A DNA stretch of 64,000 nt from positions 7,564,001-7,628,000 of the forward strand of contig NZ_JAUSRB010000002.1 of assembly GCF_030811595.1 (NCBI RefSeq), written 5' to 3'. Origin of the DNA: Streptosporangium brasiliense. GTDB taxonomy: Bacteria; Actinomycetota; Actinomycetes; Streptosporangiales; Streptosporangiaceae. The position numbers and the translations under genes were made by a program. Shown here piece by piece: positions 32,891 through 42,178 of this stretch (the stretch's first letter is position 1; each line of letters opens with the position of its first letter). The notes beneath the pieces are model-generated. The model worked only from the letters and a program-made list of their open reading frames with translations. It did not search any database and was not told where the DNA came from.

Positions 32891-34009
32891 TCAGCGGCGG
32901 AAGGGGCCGCTGATCTCGTAGGTGATGCCGCCCGTTCCCGCCCGTTCGCCGCTGGTGCCGCGCTGGGAGGAGAAGTACAGGCGGGTGCCGTCGGGAGAGA
33001 AAGCGGGGCCGGTGATCTCGGACCCGCCCTGGCCGTCGAGCCGCAGGACCGGCGCGACCACCCGGCCCGGGGTGATGATGTTGATCTCCATGTTGCCGCC
33101 GTCCTCGGCGACGTAGAGATCACCGCCCTGGGTGCCGGTGATGTTGTCGACGCCGTCGAGCGTGCCGGCGCCGTCATAGATCGCCGTCACCGTCTGGCGG
33201 ACGGCGTCATAGGCCCACACCTTCCGGTCGCCCTTGGCGGTGAAGTAGCAGATCCCGTCCGCGTAGTGGCAGCCCTCGCCGCCGTCGAAGTGCCTGGCCA
33301 CGCTCACCTGGTGCCTGGTCTGCTTCTGGAAGACGCCGGGCGCCGGGTCGGGTACCGGCCGCCAGAGGTTGTCGGCGCAGAAGACCTCGAGACGGCCGCT
33401 GGACAGCTCGCCCCAGACGTTCGGGACGAAGCGGTAGAAGCAACCGTCGTCCTCGTCCTCGGTCAGGTAGACGACCCCGTGATCGGGGTCACAGGCGGCG
33501 GCCTCGTGCTTGAACTTGCCCATCGCCGGACGCTGCTGGGCCTCGCGCGCGCCGTACGGATCGGTCTCGTAGACCTTGCCGCGGAAGATCTCCTCACACG
33601 ACAGCCAGGTGTTCCACGGCGTGCGCCCGCCCGCGCAGTTGAGGTTGGTGCCCGACAGGATCCGGTAGGCCCGCTCGATCGAGCCGTCGGCCCTGAACCT
33701 GATCGCCGAAGCGCCCCCGACCAGCGGGACCTCGGAGTTGGACACGTAGATCCAGCCGGTGCCGTCGGCGAAGCAGGCGCCGCCGTCCGGGGCCGGATGC
33801 CAGAGGATGCCGCCGACGGAGTGGCCCGACCTGGCCACCACCCTGCTGCTGAACCCGGCCGGCAGCGCGACGCCGTTGGCGTCGGGCCCGCCGAGCGGGC
33901 CGTACGGGCTCTCGCCCGCGACCACCGAGGAGGCGAGCGCGGCGTCCTGCCACAGGGTGCCGGACAGAGCGACGGCGGAGAGGGACACGATGAAGGTGCG
34001 GCGCTGCAT
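32891..34009 (-). CDS. PhoX-like (DUF839) secreted phosphatase-family protein
   Basis: A 372-residue exported beta-propeller-type protein. The N-terminus MQRRTFIVSLSAVALSG carries twin arginines, suggesting Tat export. The body has GPLGGPDANGVALPAGFSSR, NCAGGRTPWNTWLSCEE, GKFKHEAAACDPDHGVVYLT and EDEDDGCFYRFVP, the segments that hold calcium/iron sites in PhoX/DUF839 proteins. The family includes alkaline phosphatases active without zinc. It is shorter than full PhoX (over 450), so activity is uncertain. Confidence 0.88.
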   Translation of the reverse strand: MQRRTFIVSLSAVALSGTLWQDAALASSVVAGESPYGPLGGPDANGVALPAGFSSRVVARSGHSVGGILWHPAPDGGACFADGTGWIYVSNSEVPLVGGASAIRFRADGSIERAYRILSGTNLNCAGGRTPWNTWLSCEEIFRGKVYETDPYGAREAQQRPAMGKFKHEAAACDPDHGVVYLTEDEDDGCFYRFVPNVWGELSSGRLEVFCADNLWRPVPDPAPGVFQKQTRHQVSVARHFDGGEGCHYADGICYFTAKGDRKVWAYDAVRQTVTAIYDGAGTLDGVDNITGTQGGDLYVAEDGGNMEINIITPGRVVAPVLRLDGQGGSEITGPAFSPDGTRLYFSSQRGTSGERAGTGGITYEISGPFRR

Positions 34010-34190
34010 AGGGGCTCCAGTGATCGCCTACATTTCTCCCCCCCAAACCATGGGCTGGCGGCGGTCTTCTGGGAATTGGAAAAGGCAGTAAATCTGAGCT
34101 GTCAAACCTGTGACAGATCACAAACCTCGGACGGCCGCCGTGCAGCGCATTGACGGCGGCCGGGCCGATGTGCCGGTGAACAGGGGGCGG

Positions 34191-35615
34191 TTACGCGGGT
34201 GAGATGTTGGCGTTGAGCCGGAACAGATTCTGCGGATCGTAGCGCCGCTTGATCTCGGTCAGCCGCCGGAGGTTGTCACCGAAGGCCGCCTGGACCAGTT
34301 CGGGCCCCTCCCCCGGGCCGTCACCGTCGAAGTTGAGATAGGTCCCGCCGGTCGAGAACTCCTCGGCCTGGCTGATGACATGGCGCACCCAGGCGACATG
34401 CTCCGCCGGGTCGCCGTCGACCCAGTTGCCGTCCACGCTCAGCATGCTGGTCGCGTCGCGGTCGCCGTACGCTGTCTCGTCCGGGCCCACGCGGCTGACC
34501 GCCCCGCCGAGCAGCGGCACGTGGACCATGGACTGCGGCGCGTTCCGCTCGAGCCCGTAGCGCACGATCAGGTCCGCCGCCCGGCCGGGCGGCCCGCTCA
34601 TGAACAGCGACTTCCAGTAACTGGACAGGGCGCCCTTGGCGAAGAAGAAGTCGAAGGCCGACTGGAACATCCGATACGGCATCGGGGCGCTCAGATCGGC
34701 CAGCGGGGTGCCGAGCCGCCGTACCGGTTGGAGAATCTTCTCGCCCTCCTCCGGAGGCCCCGCGTAGAGGGCGCCGGTGATGAGCACCTGCCTGCCGTGG
34801 ATCTGCGGGGGCATGTGCGGGTCCTGCGGAATCGTCCAGAAGATGGCTCTGGTGGTGACCTCGTCCGGCACCGTCTCCGCCCAGTCGCTCCACGCCCGGA
34901 AGACCTCGCCAGGATCTTCGGCGTATATCGGCACCGCGCACATCACGGTCGGCCCGACAGGATGGGCCGTGAACTCGAAGGAGGTGACCACCCCGAAGTT
35001 GCCGCCCCCGCCCCGCAGCGCCCAGAACAGGTCCTCGTTCTCGGACCGGTCGGCCCGCAGCAGCCGCCCGTCGGCGGTGACGATCTCGACGGCCCGCAGG
35101 TTGTCGCAGGACAGCCCGTACTTGCGGTGCAGCCAGCCGATCCCGCCGCCCAGGGTCAGCCCGGCGACGCCGGTCGTCGACACTATCCCGCCCGGGACCG
35201 CGAGACCGAACGCCTGGGCCTCGCGGTCGACATCGCCCCACGTCGCGCCGCCCTGGACCCGGACCAGCCGGGCGTCGGGGTCGACCCAGACCCCGCGCAT
35301 CCCCGACAGGTCGATCAGCAGGCCACGGTCACGGACGGAGTGGCCCGCGACGCTGTGCCCGCCCCCGCGCACCGCCGCCAGCAGGCCGTGCTCACGGGCC
35401 AGGTTGACCGCGTCGATGACGTCGGCGGTGCCCGAACACCTGATGACGAGCGCGGGGCGGCGATCGATCAGCCCGTTCTGCACGGCCCGCGCCGCGTCGT
35501 AGCCGTCGTCCTGCTGCGTGATCAACGGGCCCCGGAAGGTCATCCGGAGCTCTTCGAGTTTGTCGTCATCCAGCGTGGCGCTCTCGCCCGAGAGTGTCTC
35601 GACCTTGATCGGCAT
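34191..35615 (-). CDS. FAD-binding oxidoreductase with berberine-bridge C-terminus
   Basis: A 474-residue PCMH-type flavoprotein. The FAD-binding part contains AVRGGGHSVAGHSV, where His87 is the likely covalent FAD attachment; LGGGIGWLHRKYGL and GGGGNFGVVTSFEF follow, and the BBE motif RYDPQNLFRLNANI ends the protein. The Cys needed for bicovalent FAD is not evident. Such enzymes oxidise sugars, alcohols or secondary metabolites. ATG at 35615 with GGAGGGAG upstream; there is no signal peptide. No pathway partner nearby. Confidence 0.92.
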   Translation of the reverse strand: MPIKVETLSGESATLDDDKLEELRMTFRGPLITQQDDGYDAARAVQNGLIDRRPALVIRCSGTADVIDAVNLAREHGLLAAVRGGGHSVAGHSVRDRGLLIDLSGMRGVWVDPDARLVRVQGGATWGDVDREAQAFGLAVPGGIVSTTGVAGLTLGGGIGWLHRKYGLSCDNLRAVEIVTADGRLLRADRSENEDLFWALRGGGGNFGVVTSFEFTAHPVGPTVMCAVPIYAEDPGEVFRAWSDWAETVPDEVTTRAIFWTIPQDPHMPPQIHGRQVLITGALYAGPPEEGEKILQPVRRLGTPLADLSAPMPYRMFQSAFDFFFAKGALSSYWKSLFMSGPPGRAADLIVRYGLERNAPQSMVHVPLLGGAVSRVGPDETAYGDRDATSMLSVDGNWVDGDPAEHVAWVRHVISQAEEFSTGGTYLNFDGDGPGEGPELVQAAFGDNLRRLTEIKRRYDPQNLFRLNANISPA

Positions 35616-35922
35616 CGGCTGCTCCCTCCGGAACGGTGGGCGGTCCCCGAGCGGCCCTCTCCTCGCGCGAGGCTTTTCCCTGGTGGCAGGGGACCTGGAC
35701 ATTGTCGAGATGTACGGCACGCGGCGGCCCTGTCGGCTCTGTCACCTGCCGCGAACCACGTGGAGCCACCGCTTCGTCCGGCGGCGCCGTTTCGGAATCA
35801 CCCGTGACTCCAACAGTAACCCGGTCATTTCGATCTTCCTCATCCGGTGGCCACCGGCCGGATGCCTTTACAACGTAGATCAATAAATCCCGGACATCGG
35901 ACCCCGGACTCCACGGCCCCTG
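35616..35922. other. Intergenic region upstream of FAD oxidoreductase and PadR genes
   Basis: A divergent promoter region without a gene. Its right half (35860-35900) is AT-richer and probably holds the promoter of the FAD oxidoreductase, but no clear -35/-10 pair was found for it. Confidence 0.45.
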
Positions 35923-35954
35923 TTGCATTACTGTGTGGCACACAATATTGTGCC
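35923..35954 (+). promoter_or_regulatory. Promoter of padR with overlapping PadR-type inverted repeat
   Basis: TTGCAT (35923-35928) and TATTGT (35946-35951) are 17 bp apart. Over the -10 lies an inverted repeat ggcaca/tgtgcc (35937-35954). The predicted transcription start coincides with the ATG at 35958, and there is no ribosome-binding site, so the mRNA is probably leaderless and autorepressed. Confidence 0.55.
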
Positions 35955-35957
35955 TTC

Positions 35958-36293
35958 ATGCTGGACGATGAGCTGCTCTCCACGCACCTGCAGGAACTGC
36001 GACGGGGGACCGTCGTGCTCGCCTGCCTGCTCATCCTGGAGCAGCCCAACTACGGGTACGCCCTGCTCGACCTGCTCGACCGGCAGGGCTTCGCCGTCGA
36101 CGCCAACACCCTCTACCCGCTCCTGCGCCGCCTGGAGAAGCAGGAGCTGCTGACCAGCGACTGGAACACCGAGGAGTCCCGGCCGCGCAAGTTCTACCGC
36201 ACGAGCGGCAAGGGCCTGGCACTCGCCGAGACCCTGAGCCGCGGATGGGACGAGCTCGACACCGCATTCCGTGCCCTGAAAGGCAAGTCATGA
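35958..36293 (+). CDS. PadR family transcriptional regulator
   Basis: A 111-residue PadR winged-helix protein: LRRGTVVLACLLILEQPNYG, YALLDLLDRQGFAVDANTLY, LLRRLEKQELLTSDW, ESRPRKFYRTSGKGLAL. It lies in an operon with the next membrane gene (ATGA overlap), the usual PadR plus HAAS/DUF1700-like pair. The upstream inverted repeat suggests autoregulation. Ligand unknown. Confidence 0.95.
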   Translation: MLDDELLSTHLQELRRGTVVLACLLILEQPNYGYALLDLLDRQGFAVDANTLYPLLRRLEKQELLTSDWNTEESRPRKFYRTSGKGLALAETLSRGWDELDTAFRALKGKS

Positions 36294-37240
36294 TCACCAC
36301 GAGCGCCCTCACCGACCGCTACGTCGAGGCGATCCTGCGCCGCCTGCCCGAAAGACAGCGCCCCGACATCGAGAAGGAGCTCCGCGCCTCGATCGCGGAC
36401 GCCGTCGACGACCGTCTCGACGCCGGGAGCGACCCCGCCGACGCGGAGCTCGCGGTGCTCACCGAACTCGGCGACCCGGCGCGGCTGGCCGCCGGCTACG
36501 CGGACCGCCCGCTCCATCTCATCGGCCCCGCGCTCTACCTCGACTACACGCGGCTGCTGACGGCCCTGCTCGTGACGGTCGTGCCCGCCGTCGCCGCGGC
36601 AGTCGGACTCGTGCGGGGCCTCCAGGGCGGCACCGCCCTCCGCGTGATCGGCGACACCCTCGGCGCGGCGCTCACGGCCGCCGTCCACATCGCCTTCTGG
36701 ACGACGCTCGTCTTCGTGTTCATCGAACGCGTCGCCGTCCTGCGCCGGACGGCGGCGCGGCCCTGGAGCCCCGCCGCGCTCCCGGAGCCGCCCAGCCGCC
36801 GCGCCCGGTACGGCGAGCTGGTCACCGAGACCGTGCTGCTGGTCCTCTTCACGACCTTCATACTGCTCTCACCGCTGGTGAGCACCGAGACGGACGCGGG
36901 CGGCGCCCCCATCGGCGTGCTCTCGCCCCAGCTGTGGGAGACCGGCGTCATCCACCTCTTCATCGCCCTGGTGATCGCCGACCTCGGCTTCTCCTTCGCC
37001 AAGCACTACGCGCGCTGGAGCGTTCCCCTCGCCGCCGCCGGGACGCTCGTCGGCATCGCCTGCCCGATCATGTTGATCTGGCTCACCGTGGACGACAGGC
37101 TGCTCAACCCGGTCTTCGTCACGGCGGCCGGGTGGCCGCCGAGCGTACCGCAGTGGATCAACACGGGGCTCATCGTGATCTCCGTCGGCACGCTCATCCA
37201 CACCGTCGTCGAGGGGATCACCCGGGCGCGCCGGCGCTGA
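36290..37240 (+). CDS. Membrane protein with HAAS-like N-terminal domain, PadR partner
   Basis: A 316-residue protein. The N-terminal 75 residues form the 'permease prefix'/HAAS-like helical domain (YVEAILRRLPERQRPDIEKE, LTELGDPARLAAGYADRP), followed by about six membrane segments (for example LLTALLVTVVPAVAAAVGLV and FWTTLVFVFIERVAVL). Such proteins are routinely encoded after PadR regulators and are thought to be signalling or envelope-stress components. It overlaps padR by four bases. Confidence 0.88.
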   Translation: MITTSALTDRYVEAILRRLPERQRPDIEKELRASIADAVDDRLDAGSDPADAELAVLTELGDPARLAAGYADRPLHLIGPALYLDYTRLLTALLVTVVPAVAAAVGLVRGLQGGTALRVIGDTLGAALTAAVHIAFWTTLVFVFIERVAVLRRTAARPWSPAALPEPPSRRARYGELVTETVLLVLFTTFILLSPLVSTETDAGGAPIGVLSPQLWETGVIHLFIALVIADLGFSFAKHYARWSVPLAAAGTLVGIACPIMLIWLTVDDRLLNPVFVTAAGWPPSVPQWINTGLIVISVGTLIHTVVEGITRARRR

Positions 37241-37345
37241 AAGGTCACCGATCCCCCTCCCAACACCCACGCCGGGCGGACGTCGCCGGTGTGATGCCCC
37301 CTGCCCGGAGACCGCCCCGGTCCGCCACCGAGATGAGGAACAGCC

Positions 37346-38311
37346 GTGAAAGCGATCGTCTACCAGGAGTACGGCCCCGCCGAGGTCCTGCGCCACACCG
37401 ATGTCGACAGGCCCGCCGCCGGCGACGGCGAGGTGCTCGTGCGGGTCCGCGCCGCTTCGATCAACCACGGCGACCTGGCCGTCATGCACGGCTCCCCCGG
37501 CATCCTGCGCCTGGCCTTCGGGCTCCGGCGCCCGAAGAAGACCATCCTGGGCCGCGCCGTCGCCGGGACGGTGGAGGCGGTCGGGCCGAAGGTGACGGGC
37601 CTCCAGGTCGGCGACGAGGTGTTCGGCGAGATGAACCAGCGGGGTTTCGCCGAGTACGTGGCGGCGCCGGAGGCGCATCTGGCCCCGAAACCCGCGGAGG
37701 TGACGTTCGAGCAGGCGGCCACCCTGCCGGTGGCGGCGACGACCGCGCTGCAGGCGCTGCGGCTCGGCGGGGCCGGACCCGGCCGGACGGTGCTCGTCAA
37801 CGGGGCCTCCGGCGGGGTGGGCACCTTCGCCGTGCAGCTCGCCAAGACGCTCGGCGCGGAGGTGACCGGCGTCTGCAGCACCCGCAACGCGGATCTGGCG
37901 CGCTCGATCGGCGCCCACCATGTGATCGACTACACCCGCGAGGACCTCACCCGGGGCGCGGGCCGCTTCGACGTCATCGTGGACCTCGTGGGCAACCACC
38001 AGCTCTCCGGGTTCCGCCGGGTGCTCGCGCCGAAGGGCGTCTACGTCTCCTCCAGCGGCGCCGGCGGCGCGCTGCTCGGCCCCCTGCCACGGCTGCTCGC
38101 CGCCGCCGTGACCACGCCGTTCCTGAGCCAGAAGCTCCGCGGGCTGGTCGCCAGGCGCAGCGCCGAGGACCTGACCCTCCTGGCCGGACTCGTCGCGGAG
38201 GGAAAGATCACCCCGGTGATCGAACGGACGTTCCCCCTGAGCGAGACCGCCGACGCCATCCGCTTCCTCGAGGCGGAGCACGCCCGCGGCAAGATCGTGC
38301 TCACGGTGTGA
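37346..38311 (+). CDS. Medium-chain zinc-free alcohol dehydrogenase/quinone oxidoreductase
   Basis: A 321-residue MDR protein. N-terminal catalytic fold MKAIVYQEYGPAEVLRHTDV, ASINHGDLAVMHG; NADP-binding motif VLVNGASGGVGTFAVQLAK at about 151-169; C-terminal ETADAIRFLEAEHARGKIVLTV. The catalytic zinc ligands are absent, so it is of the quinone-oxidoreductase or enoyl-reductase-like type. GAGATGAGGA upstream of the ATG. Converges on the LuxR gene; a palindrome lies between. Confidence 0.94.
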   Translation: MKAIVYQEYGPAEVLRHTDVDRPAAGDGEVLVRVRAASINHGDLAVMHGSPGILRLAFGLRRPKKTILGRAVAGTVEAVGPKVTGLQVGDEVFGEMNQRGFAEYVAAPEAHLAPKPAEVTFEQAATLPVAATTALQALRLGGAGPGRTVLVNGASGGVGTFAVQLAKTLGAEVTGVCSTRNADLARSIGAHHVIDYTREDLTRGAGRFDVIVDLVGNHQLSGFRRVLAPKGVYVSSSGAGGALLGPLPRLLAAAVTTPFLSQKLRGLVARRSAEDLTLLAGLVAEGKITPVIERTFPLSETADAIRFLEAEHARGKIVLTV

Positions 38312-38363
38312 ACCCGGCCCGCCCCCGCCGGTGGCCACCCCGCGGAGGGCACGCTCTCCGGCT

Positions 38364-38383
38364 CCGGACGGCGCGCCGTCCGG
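38364..38383. terminator. Perfect 20-bp palindrome between converging genes
   Basis: ccggacggcgcgccgtccgg reads the same on both strands and sits between the stops at 38311 and 38394. A bidirectional terminator is likely; there is no T-tract. Confidence 0.6.
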
Positions 38384-38393
38384 GCGGGCGCGG

Positions 38394-41039
38394 TCAGGAG
38401 AGGTTGAGGCGGCTGAGTTCGCGGCGGGAGGTGACACCCAGCTTCGGATAGGCCTTGTACAGGTGGTATTCGACCGTACGGGGGCTCAGGAAGAGCTGGG
38501 CGGCGATCTCCCGGCTGCTGTGGCCGGCCGCGGCCAGCCGTGCCACGTGGAGTTCCTGCGGGGTGAGCGGGGTGGCCGGGGCGGGGTTGACGGCCCTGGG
38601 GGATCCGCCGGTCGCGTGGAGCTCGGACCGGGCGCGGGCGGTCCAGGGGGCGGCCTCCAGGCGGGCGAAGGTCTCCATGGCCGCGTGCAGGGGAGCGCGG
38701 GCGTCGCCGGGGCGGCGGGCGCGGCGGAGCCATTCGCCGTAGAGGAGCTGGGTGCGCGCCTGCTCGAAGGGGCGACCGCCCTGCTCGTGGAGGGCGAGTG
38801 CCTCCTGGAAGGAGGTCTCGTCGTCGCCGGTGAGGGCCTGGCAGCGCAGGGCGACGGCCCGGGCCCACGGTTGCGCGGAGGCCCGGGCCCAGGCCTGGAG
38901 GCGGCGCAGCGGTTCCTCGGCGCGGTGCGGCTGGGCCAGCCGTACCGCCGCCTCGATCTGGTCGGGAGCGGAGGGCAGGAGCACCGCGGCGTTGCGGCCC
39001 GGGCTGGACCAGGCGGTCTCCAGGCGGTTCAGGGCCGACTCGTGGTCGCCCATGGACAGCTCCAGCAGGCCCAGGACGGCGTCGCCGGTCGGCCGGTAGA
39101 GGTGGGGGGTCGCGTCGGCCAGGCGGCGGCAGCGGGACTCGTCGCCCTCGATCGCAGCGATCCGGGCGGGGACGCCGTTGAGCCAGGCGATGCGCTGCTG
39201 CAGGCCGGCGTCGCAGGCGATCCCGACGGCCTCGGCCACGGCGGCCTCGGCCTCGCGGTGCAGGCCGGCCCAGACCTGTGTCTGGGCCAGGACCTGCAGC
39301 GCCTGGGGCAGGGCGCCGATGAGGCCCTGCTCGCGGCAGCGGGCCACCTCGGCGGCGGCCAGCGCCATGGCCGAGGCGTCGTCACCTATGATCATCGCGG
39401 TGAACAGGGCGCGCTCGGTGCCGGGAGCCCGGGCCAGGGAGTCCACCAGCAGCGGGAGGCCGCGAGCGTAGTCGGCGCGCATGAGGTGGGCCAGCCCCTC
39501 GGCCATCCGGTCGGAGTGGCCGAGGGCCGCCAGCTTCCGGGAGGCGGCGCGCACGGAGGTCTCGTCGCCGGTGAACCAGGCGTAGGTCACACCGGTGCGG
39601 AGCATGGCGGCGCCCTGGTGCGGAGCAACTCGATCGGCGCGGTCCAGGAGCAGGCCGACGGCCTTCTCCTCCTCGCCGAGCTCGAACATCGCGGCCGCGC
39701 GCACCGAGGTCAGCTCCGCCACGACGTCGCGGCGCTCCCCTCCGGAAGGACGGCCCGGCTGGGCGGACTCCTCCGCGGCGAGCTCTTCGGCCCTTGCGGC
39801 CAGTTCGGCGGCCTGGCCGGGGTGGCCGCCTGACAGGGCCGCGGCCGCCGCTCGGGCGAGCCAGCCGACCTGGTCCTGCCCGGCGGTGGCGAGCCGGGCG
39901 GCCTGTCCGTACAGGCGGGCGGCGGCCGCGTAGGCGGTGCGGGCACCGGCCCGCTCGGCCGCGGCCGCGAGTTCGAGGGCGACGCCCGCGTCGGGCTCCA
40001 TCGTCGCGGCGGCCAGGTGGTGCGCGCGGCAGTCCGGGCTCTCGGCCATCTCGACGAGAGCGCGGTGCACGGCGACACGCCGGGCCAGCGCGGCCCCCTG
40101 GTAGGCGGCGGTGGCGATCAGCGGATGCCGGAAGACGACGGCCGATCCGGTCACCTGGATCAGCCCGGCCCGTTCCGCCTCCTCAAGGTCGTCGAGACCG
40201 ACGCCCATCAGGTGCGCCGCCCGCAGCAACAGCGCCAGGTCGCCCCTCCCCTCGGCGGCCGCCATCAGCATCATCAGCCGGGTCCGCTCGGGCAGCCGCC
40301 CGATCTGGGTCCGGAACGACGCCAGCACCCGGTCGGCGATCTGCGAGTGCAGCGGCCCGGCCGGTCGGCCGCGCTGCCCCGCGGCGAACTCGATCAGCGC
40401 CAGGGGGTTGCCTGCGGACTCGGCGATGATCTCCTCCCGCAGGACCGGCGCCACCTCGTGCTCGGCCAGCAGGCGGGCCGCGTCCTGGCTGTCCAGCCGG
40501 GACGGCCGCAGCTCGCTCAGCCCGGGCGCGGCGAAGCCGTCCTCCCGGGTGGCGAACACCATCGCCACCCCTTCGGCCGCGAGCCGCCGGGCGGCGAACA
40601 GCAGGGGCTCCGCGCTGGCCTGGTCGAGCCACTGAGCGTCGTCGACCAGGCAGAGCACCGGGACGTCCTCCGCCAGGTCGGCCAGGAGCGTGAGTACGGC
40701 GAGCCCGGTGAGGAAGCGGTCCCGTCCGGCTGCCGGCTCGGCCCCGAGCACGGCCTTCAGCACGGCGGCCTGCGGTCCCGGCAGTGCGTCGAGATGGTCC
40801 CGCAGCGGCCACAGCAGCTGGGTCAGCCCGCCGAACGCCAGGTCGGCCTCGGGCTCGATGCCGGTTACCCGCACCGCCCGCATCCCGTGCCCGGCCGCCG
40901 TCCGGGCCGTCCACTCCAGCAGCGCGGTCTTGCCGATGCCCGCCTCGCCGCGCACCACGAGGGCGCCGCTGCGCCCCTCCCGCGCTGCGGCGACCAGGGT
41001 TTCGAGCTCCGTCTGCTCAGTGGACCGCCCGTACAGCAC
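38394..41039 (-). CDS. Large ATP-binding LuxR (LAL) family transcriptional regulator
   Basis: An 881-residue LAL regulator. The AAA-type ATPase near the N-terminus has Walker A RGEAGIGKTALLEW (Lys37) and Walker B PVLCLVDDAQWLD at about 125-137. A long helical TPR-like middle (about 350-800) and a C-terminal LuxR helix-turn-helix (LTPQELHVARLAAAGHSSRE, then AAQLFLSPRTVEYHL) follow. LALs activate catabolic or secondary-metabolite genes. Divergent from an Old Yellow Enzyme/MFS pair across 74 bp, its likely target. Confidence 0.95.
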   Translation of the reverse strand: MLYGRSTEQTELETLVAAAREGRSGALVVRGEAGIGKTALLEWTARTAAGHGMRAVRVTGIEPEADLAFGGLTQLLWPLRDHLDALPGPQAAVLKAVLGAEPAAGRDRFLTGLAVLTLLADLAEDVPVLCLVDDAQWLDQASAEPLLFAARRLAAEGVAMVFATREDGFAAPGLSELRPSRLDSQDAARLLAEHEVAPVLREEIIAESAGNPLALIEFAAGQRGRPAGPLHSQIADRVLASFRTQIGRLPERTRLMMLMAAAEGRGDLALLLRAAHLMGVGLDDLEEAERAGLIQVTGSAVVFRHPLIATAAYQGAALARRVAVHRALVEMAESPDCRAHHLAAATMEPDAGVALELAAAAERAGARTAYAAAARLYGQAARLATAGQDQVGWLARAAAAALSGGHPGQAAELAARAEELAAEESAQPGRPSGGERRDVVAELTSVRAAAMFELGEEEKAVGLLLDRADRVAPHQGAAMLRTGVTYAWFTGDETSVRAASRKLAALGHSDRMAEGLAHLMRADYARGLPLLVDSLARAPGTERALFTAMIIGDDASAMALAAAEVARCREQGLIGALPQALQVLAQTQVWAGLHREAEAAVAEAVGIACDAGLQQRIAWLNGVPARIAAIEGDESRCRRLADATPHLYRPTGDAVLGLLELSMGDHESALNRLETAWSSPGRNAAVLLPSAPDQIEAAVRLAQPHRAEEPLRRLQAWARASAQPWARAVALRCQALTGDDETSFQEALALHEQGGRPFEQARTQLLYGEWLRRARRPGDARAPLHAAMETFARLEAAPWTARARSELHATGGSPRAVNPAPATPLTPQELHVARLAAAGHSSREIAAQLFLSPRTVEYHLYKAYPKLGVTSRRELSRLNLS

Positions 41040-41113
41040 GCAACCTCCAAGTACCCGGAAACAGTAAATCCTACTGATTCGCCATGCACGTCATCGCTCA
41101 TACCTTCATCTCC

Positions 41114-42178
41114 ATGAACGAGCTATTTGAGCAGGTCAGCGTAGGCAAGCTGACCCTCCCCAACCGTCTGGTGATGGCGCCGATGACGCGCAGCCGGGCG
41201 AGCGGCGGGCTGGTGACCGGTCTGACGGCCGAGTATTACGCACAGCGGGCCGCCGCCGGTCTGATCATCACCGAGGGCACCCAGCCCTCGGTGATCGGCC
41301 AGGGATACATCGACACCCCGGGGCTGCACTCGCCGGAGCAGGTGGAGGCGTGGCGCCGGGTCACCGATGCCGTCCACGGCCAGGACGGCCGGATCTTCGC
41401 GCAGCTCATGCACTCCGGCAGGATCGGCCACCCCTGTCTCTACCCGGACGGGGCCCTGCCCGTGGCCCCTTCGGCGGTCGCCTCCGGCGGGCAGATCTTC
41501 ACCGCCGAGGACATGCTCGACCACCCCACTCCACGCGCGATGACGCCGGCGGACATCACCTCGACGGTCGCGGACTTCGTCGCCGCCGCGAGGAACGCGA
41601 CGGCGGCCGGATTCGACGGGGTGGAGCTGCACACCGCGAACGGCTACCTGCTCCATCAGTTCCTGTGCGGCAGCGCCAACGTCCGCTCCGACGCCTACGG
41701 CGGTCCGATGGAGAACCGGATCCGCTTCGCGGTCGAGGTCGCCACGGCGGTCACCGAGGCGATCGGGCCGGAGCGGGTCGGCATCCGCATCTCCCCGGCC
41801 AACCCCAACAACGGCATCCGGGAACATGACCCGGCCGAGGTGTATCCGGCCCTGATGCGCGCGCTGGCGCCGTTCAGGCCGGCGTACGTGCACATCATGG
41901 AGTTCGACCGGGAGATCACCAAGCTGGTCCGGGCCGCGTGGCCGGGCACGCTGATCCTCAACCCGCACGGCACCGCCGAGGGGAAGCTCGGCTCGGCGGT
42001 GGAGGCGCTCCGCGCGGGCCTGTGCGACGCGGTCAGCCTCGGCTCCCTGTGGCTGGCAAATCCCGACCTGCCCGAGCGCGTCAGGGCCGGGGGCCCCTAC
42101 AACGAGGCCGACCCCGCCACCTTCTACGGCGGCGACCACCGCGGCTACACCGACTACCCGACGCTGGAGGCCCGGTGA
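41114..42178 (+). CDS. Old Yellow Enzyme family alkene reductase
   Basis: A 354-residue FMN TIM barrel. N-terminal LTLPNRLVMAPMTRSRA; substrate-binding His173/Asn176 with proton donor Tyr178 in ELHTANGYLLHQF; HSGRIGH at 100-106; SDAYGGPMENR; phosphate site near FYGGDHRGYTDYP. These enzymes use NADPH to reduce activated C=C bonds of enones and nitro compounds. ATG at 41114 gives the conserved start. It overlaps the MFS gene by four bases and is divergent from the LAL regulator. Confidence 0.95.
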   Translation: MNELFEQVSVGKLTLPNRLVMAPMTRSRASGGLVTGLTAEYYAQRAAAGLIITEGTQPSVIGQGYIDTPGLHSPEQVEAWRRVTDAVHGQDGRIFAQLMHSGRIGHPCLYPDGALPVAPSAVASGGQIFTAEDMLDHPTPRAMTPADITSTVADFVAAARNATAAGFDGVELHTANGYLLHQFLCGSANVRSDAYGGPMENRIRFAVEVATAVTEAIGPERVGIRISPANPNNGIREHDPAEVYPALMRALAPFRPAYVHIMEFDREITKLVRAAWPGTLILNPHGTAEGKLGSAVEALRAGLCDAVSLGSLWLANPDLPERVRAGGPYNEADPATFYGGDHRGYTDYPTLEAR

